Shown piece by piece: positions 25,695 to 34,850 of a stretch of DNA of 64,000 nt. This DNA is from JBEOJY01 sp040275305 (lineage in GTDB: Bacteria; Pseudomonadota; Alphaproteobacteria; UBA9219). The first letter of the stretch is position 1; the number at the start of each line of letters is the position of its first letter. The notes beneath the pieces were generated by a model. It worked only from the letters and a program-made list of their open reading frames with translations. It had not been told where the DNA came from and did not search any database. Where the stretch lies: the NCBI GenBank assembly GCA_040275305.1, contig JBEOJY010000001.1:132566-196565 (forward strand), read 5' to 3'. Both the position numbers and the translations under genes were made by a program.

Positions 25695-25854
25695 GGAAGG
25701 CGAGCGCTCAACTCACTGCGTATTTTTTTACGTCTCTCTTGCTCTGTAAAAACTTGTGTATATGATGACTTTCCTTCGGAATATTCGAAGATGAAAGTTT
25801 TTTGCATGGCGAGGAGAGAGCGATCATGCGCAACATTGATCAGGTAGATAAATC

Positions 25855-26622
25855 ATGACGAATCAAGATCCTAGTTGCTCAGAAACTGAGGACGAGAAGG
25901 TCAATGCATTGTGGGCGGATCAAGATTACATTCTTAACAATATCGATCATGCGGATAGAGATTTTATAGCCAAGCACCCGGGATGTTCAGAAGTCGAACA
26001 TCAAATTGGCCGATATCTGAATATGAAGAGCGCGATCCGTGATATTGAAGATCATGGAATTTCCGGAGATGTTATCGAATTTGGGACATGGCAAGGGTTA
26101 AGCCTAATCCTTCTTGGCCGCGCCTTTGTAAATTCTAAAACCCCACGGAAATTTATCGGGATAGATTCGTTTGAAGGGCTGCCGGAAACCTCAACCGTAT
26201 GGGAAAAGGGGCAGTTTGATAACACCAGCTTTGATCTGGCTCATAAAAATATATCAGAGAAGATCAGCAAAGATCAGCGTTTTTCTTTGATCAAGGGGTG
26301 GTTTAACGACAAATCTGTTGCCAATCGACTGCGCCAAGAATCGGACGATGTCGTGTTGGTTCATTTTGACGCTGATTTAGGCTCTTCGACCACGCAAGCT
26401 CTGGAAATCGTGGAATATTACGTCAAGAAAAGCCAGCATCCGATGTTTTTTCTTTTTGATGATTGGGGCTGTCATCCCGACGAGGTTCCGGATGCCTTTT
26501 ACGACTGGTTGGGAACTGCATCTGGCAGGTATCAGATCAAGGCTGAAAAATTGTCTTCGACTAGATACACAAGATACTATAAAATTATTCCCCGCTGTAT
26601 GAATATCCTGAAGATATTCTGA
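25855..26622 (+). CDS. TylF/MycF-like macrocin O-methyltransferase family protein
   Basis: A 255-residue SAM-dependent methyltransferase. It has VIEFGTWQGLSLILL (SAM-binding loop), FIGIDSFEGLPE and the metal-site candidates VLVHFDADLGSS and FLFDDWGCHPDE, the pattern of the TylF family that O-methylates sugars. The gene is more AT-rich than flanking acs and lon and stands alone, which suggests acquisition. A sugar of the surface glycan is a plausible substrate but there is no adjacent pathway. Confidence 0.82.
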   Translation: MTNQDPSCSETEDEKVNALWADQDYILNNIDHADRDFIAKHPGCSEVEHQIGRYLNMKSAIRDIEDHGISGDVIEFGTWQGLSLILLGRAFVNSKTPRKFIGIDSFEGLPETSTVWEKGQFDNTSFDLAHKNISEKISKDQRFSLIKGWFNDKSVANRLRQESDDVVLVHFDADLGSSTTQALEIVEYYVKKSQHPMFFLFDDWGCHPDEVPDAFYDWLGTASGRYQIKAEKLSSTRYTRYYKIIPRCMNILKIF

Positions 26623-26831
26623 GCGCGCGCGAATGATTTCTATCTGCAGGTTTGACTTTTCAGCGTTTTCCGCTCGTCGCGTTAGCGTGGGCTAAAGGTA
26701 GGCGCTTATGTGTGTTGCATGCGCTGAGAATCCCTAAGCTGCAGCGATATGCCGAACAGGCCCTATGAGATTTGTGGCGCAGTTGTAGTTTATCAGGAGT
26801 TGGAGCTTGGGGTTATGCGCATCTCTCGCGA

Positions 26832-27086
26832 TTACTGCCCGCTTGATTTCCTTTTGATACCCTCGCCAACATCCTTGATGGCGTCGCCCAGTCGTTGGCC
26901 GGGCGTGCGGTCTTCGAGTTGGTCGATGGCTCGATCCAGGCCTTGCGGAAGCGCGTCGATGGCGGCGTCGATTTTTTGTCCCGTCGTGCGGTCGTCTGGC
27001 GTTGTCAGGAATTTCCAGCCAGCCGCTCCGAGGACGATCAGCGCGATTAGCGCGAGCAGAGCAAAGACGGGTTTGTTTTTTTTCAT
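26832..27086 (-). CDS. Small membrane-anchored protein with a two-fold repeat
   Basis: An 84-residue protein with a basic start (MKKNKP), one hydrophobic helix (about residues 7-26) and a soluble tail holding two copies of a D-R-T-x-G-Q motif: DDRTTGQKIDAAIDAL and EDRTPGQRLGDAIKDV. Each copy is followed by an amphipathic helix. This suggests an internal duplication that could pack as a hairpin. It is encoded 24 bases downstream of lon on the same strand and may be cotranscribed. No family was recognised. Confidence 0.65.
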   Translation of the reverse strand: MKKNKPVFALLALIALIVLGAAGWKFLTTPDDRTTGQKIDAAIDALPQGLDRAIDQLEDRTPGQRLGDAIKDVGEGIKRKSSGQ

Positions 27087-27110
27087 GGGGGATTCTCTGT
27101 CCTGCGCCTA

Positions 27111-29537
27111 TTAATGTCTGACAACATCTTCCGGTTTTCGTTTCTCCTCGACGGTCTTGAGCTTGATCGCCGAGGCCGTGAGTTCCGCGTTTTCATCCCA
27201 CTCGATTGGTATAAGCGGTTTCGTGAGCGCGAATTTCAGGACCTCTTCGACCGTGTTGGTGAGGATGAGATGGAGTCCCTTCTTGACGTTATCGGGGATT
27301 TCCGACAGGTCGCGTTCGTTTTCTTTCGGGATTAGGACAGTCGTGAGTCCACCGCGCAAAGCCGCAAGGAGTTTTTCTTTCAGGCCGCCAATTGGCAGTA
27401 CGCGGCCACGCAACGTGATTTCTCCTGTCATCGCAACGTCCTTGCGCACGGGGATGCCCGTGAGAACCGAGACGATGGAGGTGACCATGCCGACGCCTGC
27501 GCTGGGGCCGTCTTTGGGGATTGCGCCTTCGGGCAAGTGCACGTGGATGTCGCGTTTGTCGAGCAGCGTTGGCTTGATGCCGAAGGCGATGGCGCGTGAC
27601 TTCACATAACTTTCCGCCGCCTGTACCGACTCCTTCATCACATCGCCGAGTTTTCCAGTCGTCGTGATTTTGCCTTTGCCGGGCAGGGCGACTGCTTCGA
27701 TCGACAGCAATTCGCCGCCGACTTCGGTCCATGCCAGGCCTGTCGTTACGCCGACAAGATCCTCAGGCTCCACCTCGCCGTAGCGGAATTTTTTCACGCC
27801 GAGATATTTGCCGAGGTTGCGGCGCGTGATGTGGATCGCGCTAGGCTTTTTCGTCAGGATATCCTTGACTGATTTGCGGGCGAGGCTGGCTAGTTCGCGT
27901 TCCATGTTGCGGACGCCCGCTTCGCGCGTGTAGTAGCGCACGATATCGCGTAGGGCGTCATCCGAGACTGAGAACTCGCTTTTCTTGAGGCCGTGCTCCT
28001 TGATGACTTTCGGAATCAGATGCTGTTCCGAAATGGCGAGCTTTTCGTCCTCCGTGTAGCCGGACAGACGGATCAGCTCCATGCGGTCGAGCAGGGGCTG
28101 GGGCATGCGCAGTGTGTTGGCGGTGCAAACGAACATGACGTCCGAAAGATCGTAATCGACTTCAAGATAATGATCGCTGAAAGCGCTGTTCTGTTCCGGA
28201 TCGAGCACTTCAAGCAACGCCGAGGACGGGTCGCCGCGCCAATCGGAACCGAGTTTGTCGACTTCGTCGAGCAGAAACAGCGGGTTGCTTGATTTCGCTT
28301 TCTTCATGCCTTGAATGATCTTGCCGGGCATGGAGCCGATGTAGGTGCGGCGATGGCCACGGATTTCGGCTTCGTCGCGTACGCCGCCCAGCGACATGCG
28401 CACAAAATTGCGTCCAGTGGCGCGCGCGATGGACTTTCCGAGCGAGGTCTTGCCGACGCCGGGCGGGCCGACGAGGCAGAGGATCGCGCCTTTCATCTTT
28501 GGTTGGCGCTGCTGAACCGCGAGGTATTCAAGGATGCGTTCCTTGACTTTCTCCAGTCCATAGTGGTCTTCGTCGAGAATCTTTTCCGCAGCCTTGATGT
28601 CGCGGCGCGTGCGCGTGCGTTCGTCCCACGGTATCCCCAGAATCCAGTCAAGATAGTTGCGCACGACGGTCGCTTCTGCCGACATGGGACTCATGGCTTT
28701 GAGTTTTTTCAGTTCGGCATGGCATTTTTCTTTCGCTTCTTTACCAAGCCTCACGGTTTCTATTTTCTTCTGCAGTTCTTCAAGCTCGTTGGAGCCGTCT
28801 TCCCCTTCTCCAAGCTCCTTCTGGATCGCCTTCATCTGCTCGTTGAGATAGTAGTTGCGTTGCGTGTCCTCCATCTGCTTTTTCACGCGCAAGCGGATTT
28901 TCTTCTCGACCTGCAGAACGCCCATTTCTCCTTCCATCTGGGAATAGATTTTCTCAAGCCGCTCGTTGACCGAGGCGGTTTCGAGCAGGGCCTGCTTGTC
29001 CGCGATTTTCAGAGAGAGGTGCGAAGCGACGGTGTCGGCAAGTTTGCCCGGCTCGTCGATCTGGTTGACCGAGACAAGCACTTCCGGCGGGATCTTTCGG
29101 TTTAGTTTGATGTATTGGTCGAACTGGTTCACGACCGAGCGCATCAGGGCTTCGAGTTCGCCGCGATCGCCGGTATGTTCCTCAATGGGTTCAGCCCAGG
29201 CCTGAAAGAATTCGTTGTTATCGGTAAACTGAGTCACGTGGGCGCGGTGGCCGCCTTCTACCAACACCTTCACGGTGCCATCCGGCAGCTTTAGCAATTG
29301 CAGAATGGTGCCGACGGTTCCGGTTTCGTAGAGTCCATCGCGCGTGGGTTCTTCTTGCGCGGAGGTTTTTTGCGTCAGTAGCAGCACCTGCTTGTCGTCC
29401 TGCATGACATCTTCCAGCGCGCGCACCGATTTCTCGCGTCCAACGAACAGCGGCACAATCATGTGCGGGAAGATCACGATGTCGCGGAGGGGCAGGATCG
29501 GGTAGAGCGTGTTGCCGGATGATTTTTGTGACGCCAT
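27111..29537 (-). CDS. lon: ATP-dependent protease Lon
   Basis: An 808-residue AAA+ protease. It has the LonN substrate domain (LPLRDIVIFPHMIVPLFVGR), a central coiled coil, Walker A GPPGVGKTSLGKS, LLDEVDKLGSDWRGD, and a C-terminal Ser-Lys protease domain with KDGPSAGVGM (catalytic Ser) and GGLKEKLLAA (catalytic Lys). It degrades damaged and regulatory proteins. Length is normal. The start follows AAGAAAGGATACGCA. The clpX gene that often precedes lon is absent; instead there is a long non-coding gap containing rnpB. Confidence 0.97.
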   Translation of the reverse strand: MASQKSSGNTLYPILPLRDIVIFPHMIVPLFVGREKSVRALEDVMQDDKQVLLLTQKTSAQEEPTRDGLYETGTVGTILQLLKLPDGTVKVLVEGGHRAHVTQFTDNNEFFQAWAEPIEEHTGDRGELEALMRSVVNQFDQYIKLNRKIPPEVLVSVNQIDEPGKLADTVASHLSLKIADKQALLETASVNERLEKIYSQMEGEMGVLQVEKKIRLRVKKQMEDTQRNYYLNEQMKAIQKELGEGEDGSNELEELQKKIETVRLGKEAKEKCHAELKKLKAMSPMSAEATVVRNYLDWILGIPWDERTRTRRDIKAAEKILDEDHYGLEKVKERILEYLAVQQRQPKMKGAILCLVGPPGVGKTSLGKSIARATGRNFVRMSLGGVRDEAEIRGHRRTYIGSMPGKIIQGMKKAKSSNPLFLLDEVDKLGSDWRGDPSSALLEVLDPEQNSAFSDHYLEVDYDLSDVMFVCTANTLRMPQPLLDRMELIRLSGYTEDEKLAISEQHLIPKVIKEHGLKKSEFSVSDDALRDIVRYYTREAGVRNMERELASLARKSVKDILTKKPSAIHITRRNLGKYLGVKKFRYGEVEPEDLVGVTTGLAWTEVGGELLSIEAVALPGKGKITTTGKLGDVMKESVQAAESYVKSRAIAFGIKPTLLDKRDIHVHLPEGAIPKDGPSAGVGMVTSIVSVLTGIPVRKDVAMTGEITLRGRVLPIGGLKEKLLAALRGGLTTVLIPKENERDLSEIPDNVKKGLHLILTNTVEEVLKFALTKPLIPIEWDENAELTASAIKLKTVEEKRKPEDVVRH

Positions 29538-29820
29538 TGCGTATCCTTTCTTCGGGAACGAGCCCTGTCCATAAGCCGATAGCTAGACATGTCGAAGACG
29601 GTCTTGGCCAATGTCTGATTGGTTATTATGGTCGGAACTCGTTAATAATCTGGCCTTTCCGGGGGGCGGTTTCAAGGCTTAAACCTCTTGATTCTTCATT
29701 TTCAGAAAAATATAGGCGGAATTAAGGACGTTCGAGAGGAAAAATGGGGGGCGAGGGGGTATTAGAAGCGCTCAATGGTTAATAATTGCAGTTTTTCATG
29801 GTCTTGCTGCGTCAAAATGC

Positions 29821-30270
29821 GCCAGATGGCCTGTAAGCCGGGTTCTGTCACCACAATTCTTGCGTTTTGTGGTTGACGGCCATTCATCTGGGACACCCGT
29901 TGCCGGATGCCTCACGCGACCAACCCGAACCGCCAGCAGAGAAGGCTGCGCGCGCATCTGCCCAATCAGCGGGCACCGCCACGCTACGCGGTTCCTATTT
30001 GGTCTTGCTTCCGGTGGGGTTTTCCATGCCGCCTGCGTTACCGCCTGCGCGGTGCGCTCTTACCGCACCTTTTCACCTTTTCCTTCCGTTTCCGGAAGGT
30101 AGTTTGTTTTCTGTGGCACTTTCCCTGAAGTCGCCCTCGCCGGACGTTATCCGGCACCGTTTTCTCTTGAAGCCCGGACTTTCCTCCCGTCACTCACTCG
30201 CAGCGTGGTTGCACAAATATTAGGCAACAGCGCGGCGGGTGAGTGACAGGCGACCATCCGGCCATCTGGC
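29821..30270 (-). ncRNA. rnpB: RNase P RNA
   Basis: The minus strand has the universal RNase P blocks: GAGGAAAGTCCGGGCT near the 5' part (30168-30186) and ACAGAACCCGGCTTA near the 3' end (29836-29850). The termini GCCAGATGGCC and GGCCATCTGGC pair to form P1, fixing the ends at about 30270 and 29821. Length (about 450 bases) suits a bacterial type A RNA. It is the catalytic subunit that trims tRNA 5' leaders. The overlapping reading frames here are not genes. Confidence 0.95.
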
Positions 30271-30279
30271 ACAGTAGAG

Positions 30280-30320
30280 ATACTAGCATGACCCGATTGC
30301 TTGCTGAAGGATAATGTCGA
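30280..30320 (-). promoter_or_regulatory. Candidate rnpB promoter
   Basis: On the minus strand TAGTAT (30280-30285) lies nine bases before the P1 start, a good -10 position. No strong -35 hexamer is visible at the expected spacing, so this is a position-based guess. Confidence 0.35.
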
Positions 30321-30504
30321 TGTCCTTTGACGTGGCTTCAAGAGCACAATGTTAGGAAAAATGGTGAGAAATGAAGAGTAAGGGGTTGTATTCGTGGGCC
30401 GCAAGCTCTATAACGCATATTGTCATACGCATCAGTATAAGGCCACGCGGCAACGGATTGCCGATCTCGCGGGGGCTTGGGTTTAAACATATCAGGAGAA
30501 CTCT

Positions 30505-31608
30505 ATGACTCGTGTATATCTTTCTGCTTTGGCTTGCGCTGCTATTTTGGCGGCAGTTCCGTTCGCTTCGGCTCATGCGGATCCAGTTCCCGGCTGGTAT
30601 GTCGGCGGTGGCGTAGGCGCTAATTTCGCGCATGATTCGACCGCGCACCACACCTCAGGCGACAGCACGATCGAATATGATCCCGGTCTGACCTATCTTG
30701 GCAATGTCGGCTATGGCTGGCGCAATGGCCTTCGTTTGGAAGGCGAGGCTATGCACAGCCGTTCGAATGTCGTGCGCATGCGGAATTCGCCTGCGAATTC
30801 TTCATATGACGGTCATCTTAGCAATACCGATTTGTTCGCTAACGTGTTTTATGACATTAACACCAATACGCGGCTGACCCCTTATGTGGGCGCTGGCGCG
30901 GGCGTCGCGTTTGTCAATGCGGACAATATCGGCGTGTTTTCCAACAATGGGTTCATTGATGGCACGGAGACTGAGTTTGCTTATCAGGGCATTCTCGGCG
31001 TTGCTGCGAAACTCGACAAGAACTGGGCTTTGACGGCGGACTATCGTTATATCCGCACGACTGAGCCGAGCTTCAAGAATACGCTCGACGCAACGAAGTC
31101 TGCGACCGAGAATGTTTCGCACAATGTGATCTTTGGCATTCGTTACACGTTTGGTCAGCCGGAAGCTCCGGTGGCGCAGGTTATGCCTGCTCCTGAACCA
31201 GCTCCCGCGATGAGGACGGCTGCTCCTCCGCAGGTTGCGCCGCTGACGGCTGAACGTCCAGTGGTTGCCCCTGTTCCGCAGAGCTACATGGTGTTTTTCG
31301 ACTTTGATCGTTCGGACTTGACGGCGGAAGCCAAGCGCATCCTTGCTTCGGCTGCGCAAGATTTCCAGCGTGGCGGTTATGTTCGTATCGTCGTGACGGG
31401 GCATACCGATACGATGGGCACGAACAAGTATAATCAGAAGCTGTCCGAGCGTCGCGCGGCTGCCGTTCGCGTCGAGCTGATGAAGCTTGGCGTTGATCGT
31501 TCGGCGATTGCCGCGAATGGGGTCGGCGAGGATGGTTTGCTGGTTCCGACTAACGATCAGGTCCGCGAGGCTCAGAATCGTCGCGCTGAGATCGTGTTCA
31601 ATCGCTAA
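30505..31608 (+). CDS. OmpA family outer membrane protein
   Basis: A 367-residue protein with a signal peptide (about 1-25, ending SAHA), an eight-strand beta-barrel-like N-terminal region (GWYVGGGVGANF, GYGWRNGLRLEGE, YVGAGAGVAFV), a Pro/Ala linker and a C-terminal OmpA domain that binds peptidoglycan (FFDFDRSDLTAEAK, GHTDTMGTNKYNQKLSERRA). It ties the outer membrane to the wall. AGGAGAACTCT precedes the ATG. A strong terminator follows. Its own promoter should lie in the gap after rnpB. Confidence 0.95.
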   Translation: MTRVYLSALACAAILAAVPFASAHADPVPGWYVGGGVGANFAHDSTAHHTSGDSTIEYDPGLTYLGNVGYGWRNGLRLEGEAMHSRSNVVRMRNSPANSSYDGHLSNTDLFANVFYDINTNTRLTPYVGAGAGVAFVNADNIGVFSNNGFIDGTETEFAYQGILGVAAKLDKNWALTADYRYIRTTEPSFKNTLDATKSATENVSHNVIFGIRYTFGQPEAPVAQVMPAPEPAPAMRTAAPPQVAPLTAERPVVAPVPQSYMVFFDFDRSDLTAEAKRILASAAQDFQRGGYVRIVVTGHTDTMGTNKYNQKLSERRAAAVRVELMKLGVDRSAIAANGVGEDGLLVPTNDQVREAQNRRAEIVFNR

Positions 31609-31629
31609 TTTTTGATTTGTGGATCGAGA

Positions 31630-31667
31630 ATCGCCGCTGGCAGAGATGCCGGCGGCGATTTTTTTGC
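31630..31667 (+). terminator. Intrinsic terminator after the OmpA gene
   Basis: ATCGCCGC-GGC and GCC-GCGGCGAT form a GC-rich stem (one bulge) around AGAGAT, immediately followed by TTTTTTT. A textbook Rho-independent terminator 21 bases after the stop. Confidence 0.92.
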
Positions 31668-31780
31668 GGTGCGCGCTTGTCTTCGCATAGTGTATATCTG
31701 TTCTGAACTAGGCTTTGGGATGCGCCGCGATCATCAGAAATTTGATTATTAACCCTTGTTTGCGCGAGAGGAACATCATT

Positions 31781-32755
31781 ATGGGTCATCCTGGTTTTCC
31801 CGTTACGCGCATGAGGCGGCTGCGCAAGACAGAGCAATTGCGCAACCTTATGCGCGAGAATTGCGTTTCCCCTAGTGATTTGATCTATCCAATCTTCGTT
31901 GAAGAGGATGCGCAAGATTTCACGCCGATTCCTTCCATGCCGGGCGTTATGCGTATTCCCGAAGCGAAGCTTGCGGGCGAGGTCAAGGCGATGGCGGTGG
32001 ATGGGGTCAAGTCCGTCATGATGTTCGGCGTGTCGCATCGCAAGGATGCTTCGGGAAGCGATTCCTGGAAATCGGACGGGCTGCTTGCAAGGATGGTCAA
32101 GCGGGCCAAGGACGCTGCGCCGGAACTCGTCGTCATAGCGGATGCCTGTTTCTGCGAATACACGGATCACGGACATTGTGGCGTGGTCGAAGGGCCGCAT
32201 GTTCACAACGACAGGACGATTGGCAATCTGGGGCGGCAGGCCGTCACGGCGGCGAAGGCTGGCGCTGACATCATTGCGCCTTCGTCGATGATGGATGGGC
32301 AGGTCACGGCAATTCGCGAGGCGCTTGATGCGGACGGTTATGAAGACGTACCGATCATGGCCTATTCCTCGAAATTCGCTTCGGCCTTTTATGGGCCTTT
32401 TCGGGCCGCTGCGGGATGCGAGTTGAAGGGCGACCGCAAGGCTTATCAGATGGATCCTATGAATGGGCGCGAGGCGATACGCGAGTCCTTGCTCGACGAG
32501 GATGAGGGCGCCGATATACTGATGGTCAAGCCCGGCTTGCCCTATCTTGATATACTTGCCCGGTTGCGCGAGCGGACGTTGCTGCCTTTGGCGGTCTATC
32601 AAGTCAGCGGCGAATACGCGATGATCAAGTTCGCGGCCGCTGCGGGCGCTGTGGACGAAAAGCGCGTTGTGCGCGAGACGTTGTGCGCGTTCAAGAGGGC
32701 TGGCGCGGATTTGATCCTGACATATTTTGCTCGCGACTTTGCGCGGGAAGGATGA
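31781..32755 (+). CDS. hemB: Delta-aminolevulinic acid dehydratase (porphobilinogen synthase)
   Basis: A 324-residue enzyme condensing two 5-aminolevulinate molecules to porphobilinogen. The two active-site lysines are in YSSKFASAFYGPFR and LMVKPGLPYLDI. The metal-binding loop DACFCEYTDHGHCG keeps the three cysteines of zinc-dependent enzymes, whereas several alphaproteobacterial HemB proteins have aspartates there. The ATG at 31781 follows GAGAGGAACATC; the frame is open upstream but without similarity. It is probably transcribed alone. Confidence 0.96.
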   Translation: MGHPGFPVTRMRRLRKTEQLRNLMRENCVSPSDLIYPIFVEEDAQDFTPIPSMPGVMRIPEAKLAGEVKAMAVDGVKSVMMFGVSHRKDASGSDSWKSDGLLARMVKRAKDAAPELVVIADACFCEYTDHGHCGVVEGPHVHNDRTIGNLGRQAVTAAKAGADIIAPSSMMDGQVTAIREALDADGYEDVPIMAYSSKFASAFYGPFRAAAGCELKGDRKAYQMDPMNGREAIRESLLDEDEGADILMVKPGLPYLDILARLRERTLLPLAVYQVSGEYAMIKFAAAAGAVDEKRVVRETLCAFKRAGADLILTYFARDFAREG

Positions 32756-32908
32756 GTGGCGAGTCGCGGTTGATTATAGGCCTATGCCAAGAAGTTATTT
32801 GACTGGTTCTTCAGTTTGACTCTTGTGTCGCCCGTAGTAGATTGCTCACGCGGTTTCTGATTATTATTCTTTCGCGTTCCGCGACTTGACTGACCCGGAG
32901 TATGGCTT

Positions 32909-33532
32909 ATGGCGGCTTCTGCATCATCCGCGCCCAATGATTCAGACGAGGCGTGTAGCGCCTCGTCATCCTGCTGCTGCCGAAGCGGAGAAGACGAGAC
33001 CTCGCGTCGAGATTTCCTGACATATACGGCAGCGGCGATGGCGGGGGTCGGCGCGTGCGCCGTTGCCTATCCTTTACTGGACTCGTTAAGCCCTGCGGCG
33101 GATACGTTGGCGATGGCGACGACCGAAGTGGATGTTTCGAAGCTTAGGGAAGGCGAGGCGCTGACGGTTGTCTGGCAAGGCAAACCGGTGTTCATTCGCC
33201 GTCGAACGAAGGAAGAAATCGAAGCGGCGCGCGTGGCCGCTATGGGGGACCTCAAAGATCCGGAAACGGATCAGGCGCGAGTTAAGCAGTCCGCCTTGAA
33301 CGGGCAGGAGCGGCCTGAATGGCTTGTGATGACGGGCGTCTGCACTCATCTTGGCTGTATTCCGTTGGGCCAGAAGCCGACGGAACCGCATGGCGAGTTC
33401 GGCGGCTGGTTTTGTCCCTGCCATGGGTCGCAATACGACACGTCCGGGCGTATCCGTAAGGGGCCTGCGCCGAAGAATCTCGAAATTCCGCCGTATCAAT
33501 TCTCGGATGAGACGCACATTAAGATCGGGTAA
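32909..33532 (+). CDS. petA: Ubiquinol-cytochrome c reductase Rieske iron-sulfur subunit
   Basis: A 207-residue protein with a twin-arginine-type segment (SRRDFLTYTAAAMAGVGA) that doubles as the membrane anchor and the Rieske cluster ligands CTHLGC and CPCHGSQYD. It transfers electrons from ubiquinol to cytochrome c1 in the bc1 complex. The N-terminal 25 residues carry an unusual cysteine run (SSCCCRSG) not needed for the cluster. CGGAG lies eight bases before the ATG. petB starts 34 bases after its stop. Confidence 0.95.
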   Translation: MAASASSAPNDSDEACSASSSCCCRSGEDETSRRDFLTYTAAAMAGVGACAVAYPLLDSLSPAADTLAMATTEVDVSKLREGEALTVVWQGKPVFIRRRTKEEIEAARVAAMGDLKDPETDQARVKQSALNGQERPEWLVMTGVCTHLGCIPLGQKPTEPHGEFGGWFCPCHGSQYDTSGRIRKGPAPKNLEIPPYQFSDETHIKIG

Positions 33533-33566
33533 GTTCTTTTCCGCTTTTGACTTCAAGGTTCCTGCC

Positions 33567-34850
33567 ATGTCCCAAGGCGAGCGCGTTATCTTTAGCAATC
33601 CCGTCGTTCGCTGGATCGACGAACGGCTTCCGATTTTCTCACTGATGCAAAAGGAATATGGCGCTTACCCCACGCCGAGGAATTTCAACTATATGTGGGT
33701 GTTCGGCGCGATTGCCTTATTCATGTTGATGGCGATGATCGCGACAGGCGTGGTTCTGGCGATGCATTATACGCCTTCGACTGACAAGGCGTTCGATTCG
33801 GTCGAGCGGATTATGCGCGACGTCAACTGGGGCTGGTTGATCCGCACGATCCATATGAATGGCGCGTCTATGTTCTTTGCCGCTGTGTATTTCCATATTT
33901 TTCGCGGCATTTATTATGGGTCGTACAAGAATCCGCGCGAGCTGGTTTGGGTGATTGGCGTCGTCGTGTTTCTTGTCATGATGGCGACGGCGTTCATGGG
34001 CTATGTGTTGCCATGGGGGCAGATGAGTTTCTGGGCCGCGACGGTCATCACCAAGCTGTTTTCGGCAGTGCCGTTTATCGGCGATTGGCTGGTGCGTTGG
34101 CTGTGGGGCGGCTTTGCGGTCGATAATCCGACGCTCAACAGATTTTTCGCACTGCACTTTCTTTTGCCGTTCGTGATCTTCGGCCTTGTGTTCTTGCATG
34201 TCGCGGCGCTGCATGTCAGCAAGTCTAATAATCCTCTTGGCGTCGATCCAAAGACATCGCGCGATACACTGCCTTTTCATCCTTACTATACGGTCAAGGA
34301 CAGTTTCGCGTTGGTCGTGTTTTTGGTCCTATTCGCGGCGGTGGTTTGTTATTGGCCGGATAAACTTGGGCATCCCGATAATTTTATCCCGGCTAACCCC
34401 ATGTCGACGCCTGCGCATATTGTTCCGGAGTGGTACTTCCTGCCATTCTATGCCATTTTGCGCTCGTTCACGATTGATATTCATTTGCCTTTCACGCATG
34501 TCGTTCTGATTTCCTCTAAGCTGGGCGGCGTGATCCTGATGTTTGGCGCTGTGGCGATGCTGTTGCTTCTGCCGTGGATTGATCGTTCGCCGGTGCGCTC
34601 GGCGCTGTTTCGTCCATGGTTTCGGGTGGCCTGTTGGCTGTTTCTGCTGGATTGCCTTATTCTTGGCTGGATTGGCGCAATGCCGCCTGAGGGGCTTTAT
34701 CTCGTCATAGGGCAGGTGGCGACGGTCCTGTATTTCACCTTCTTTCTTGTGGCTTTGCCGCTTCTGGCAAAATTCGAGAAGACTTTGCCTTTGCCGGAGA
34801 GTATCGAGACGGCGATGCGCAAAGCCGCGCGGGAGCATGACGATGCGTGA
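33567..34850 (+). CDS. petB: Cytochrome b of the bc1 complex
   Basis: A 427-residue protein with eight or more transmembrane helices. Heme ligands appear as the two spaced histidine pairs in IHMNGASMFFAAVYFH and LHFLLPFVIFGLVFLH, and the quinol site motif PEWYFLPFYAILR is intact. The ATG at 33567 is supported by the conserved start MSQGERVIFSNPVVRWIDER, although the frame extends far upstream through petA. It forms an operon with petA and petC; petC overlaps its stop. Confidence 0.96.
   Translation: MSQGERVIFSNPVVRWIDERLPIFSLMQKEYGAYPTPRNFNYMWVFGAIALFMLMAMIATGVVLAMHYTPSTDKAFDSVERIMRDVNWGWLIRTIHMNGASMFFAAVYFHIFRGIYYGSYKNPRELVWVIGVVVFLVMMATAFMGYVLPWGQMSFWAATVITKLFSAVPFIGDWLVRWLWGGFAVDNPTLNRFFALHFLLPFVIFGLVFLHVAALHVSKSNNPLGVDPKTSRDTLPFHPYYTVKDSFALVVFLVLFAAVVCYWPDKLGHPDNFIPANPMSTPAHIVPEWYFLPFYAILRSFTIDIHLPFTHVVLISSKLGGVILMFGAVAMLLLLPWIDRSPVRSALFRPWFRVACWLFLLDCLILGWIGAMPPEGLYLVIGQVATVLYFTFFLVALPLLAKFEKTLPLPESIETAMRKAAREHDDA

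Noticed and set aside
29860..30223. Several open frames in the lon-OmpA gap
   Set aside because: They lie in the RNase P RNA gene, which is on the minus strand and explains the conserved sequence.
30394..30486. 30-residue frame from a GTG before the OmpA gene
   Set aside because: The peptide looks protein-like, but there is no motif and it probably belongs to the OmpA leader region.
31715..31780. Longer start for hemB
   Set aside because: The extra 22 residues are not family-like and the ribosome site lies just before 31781.
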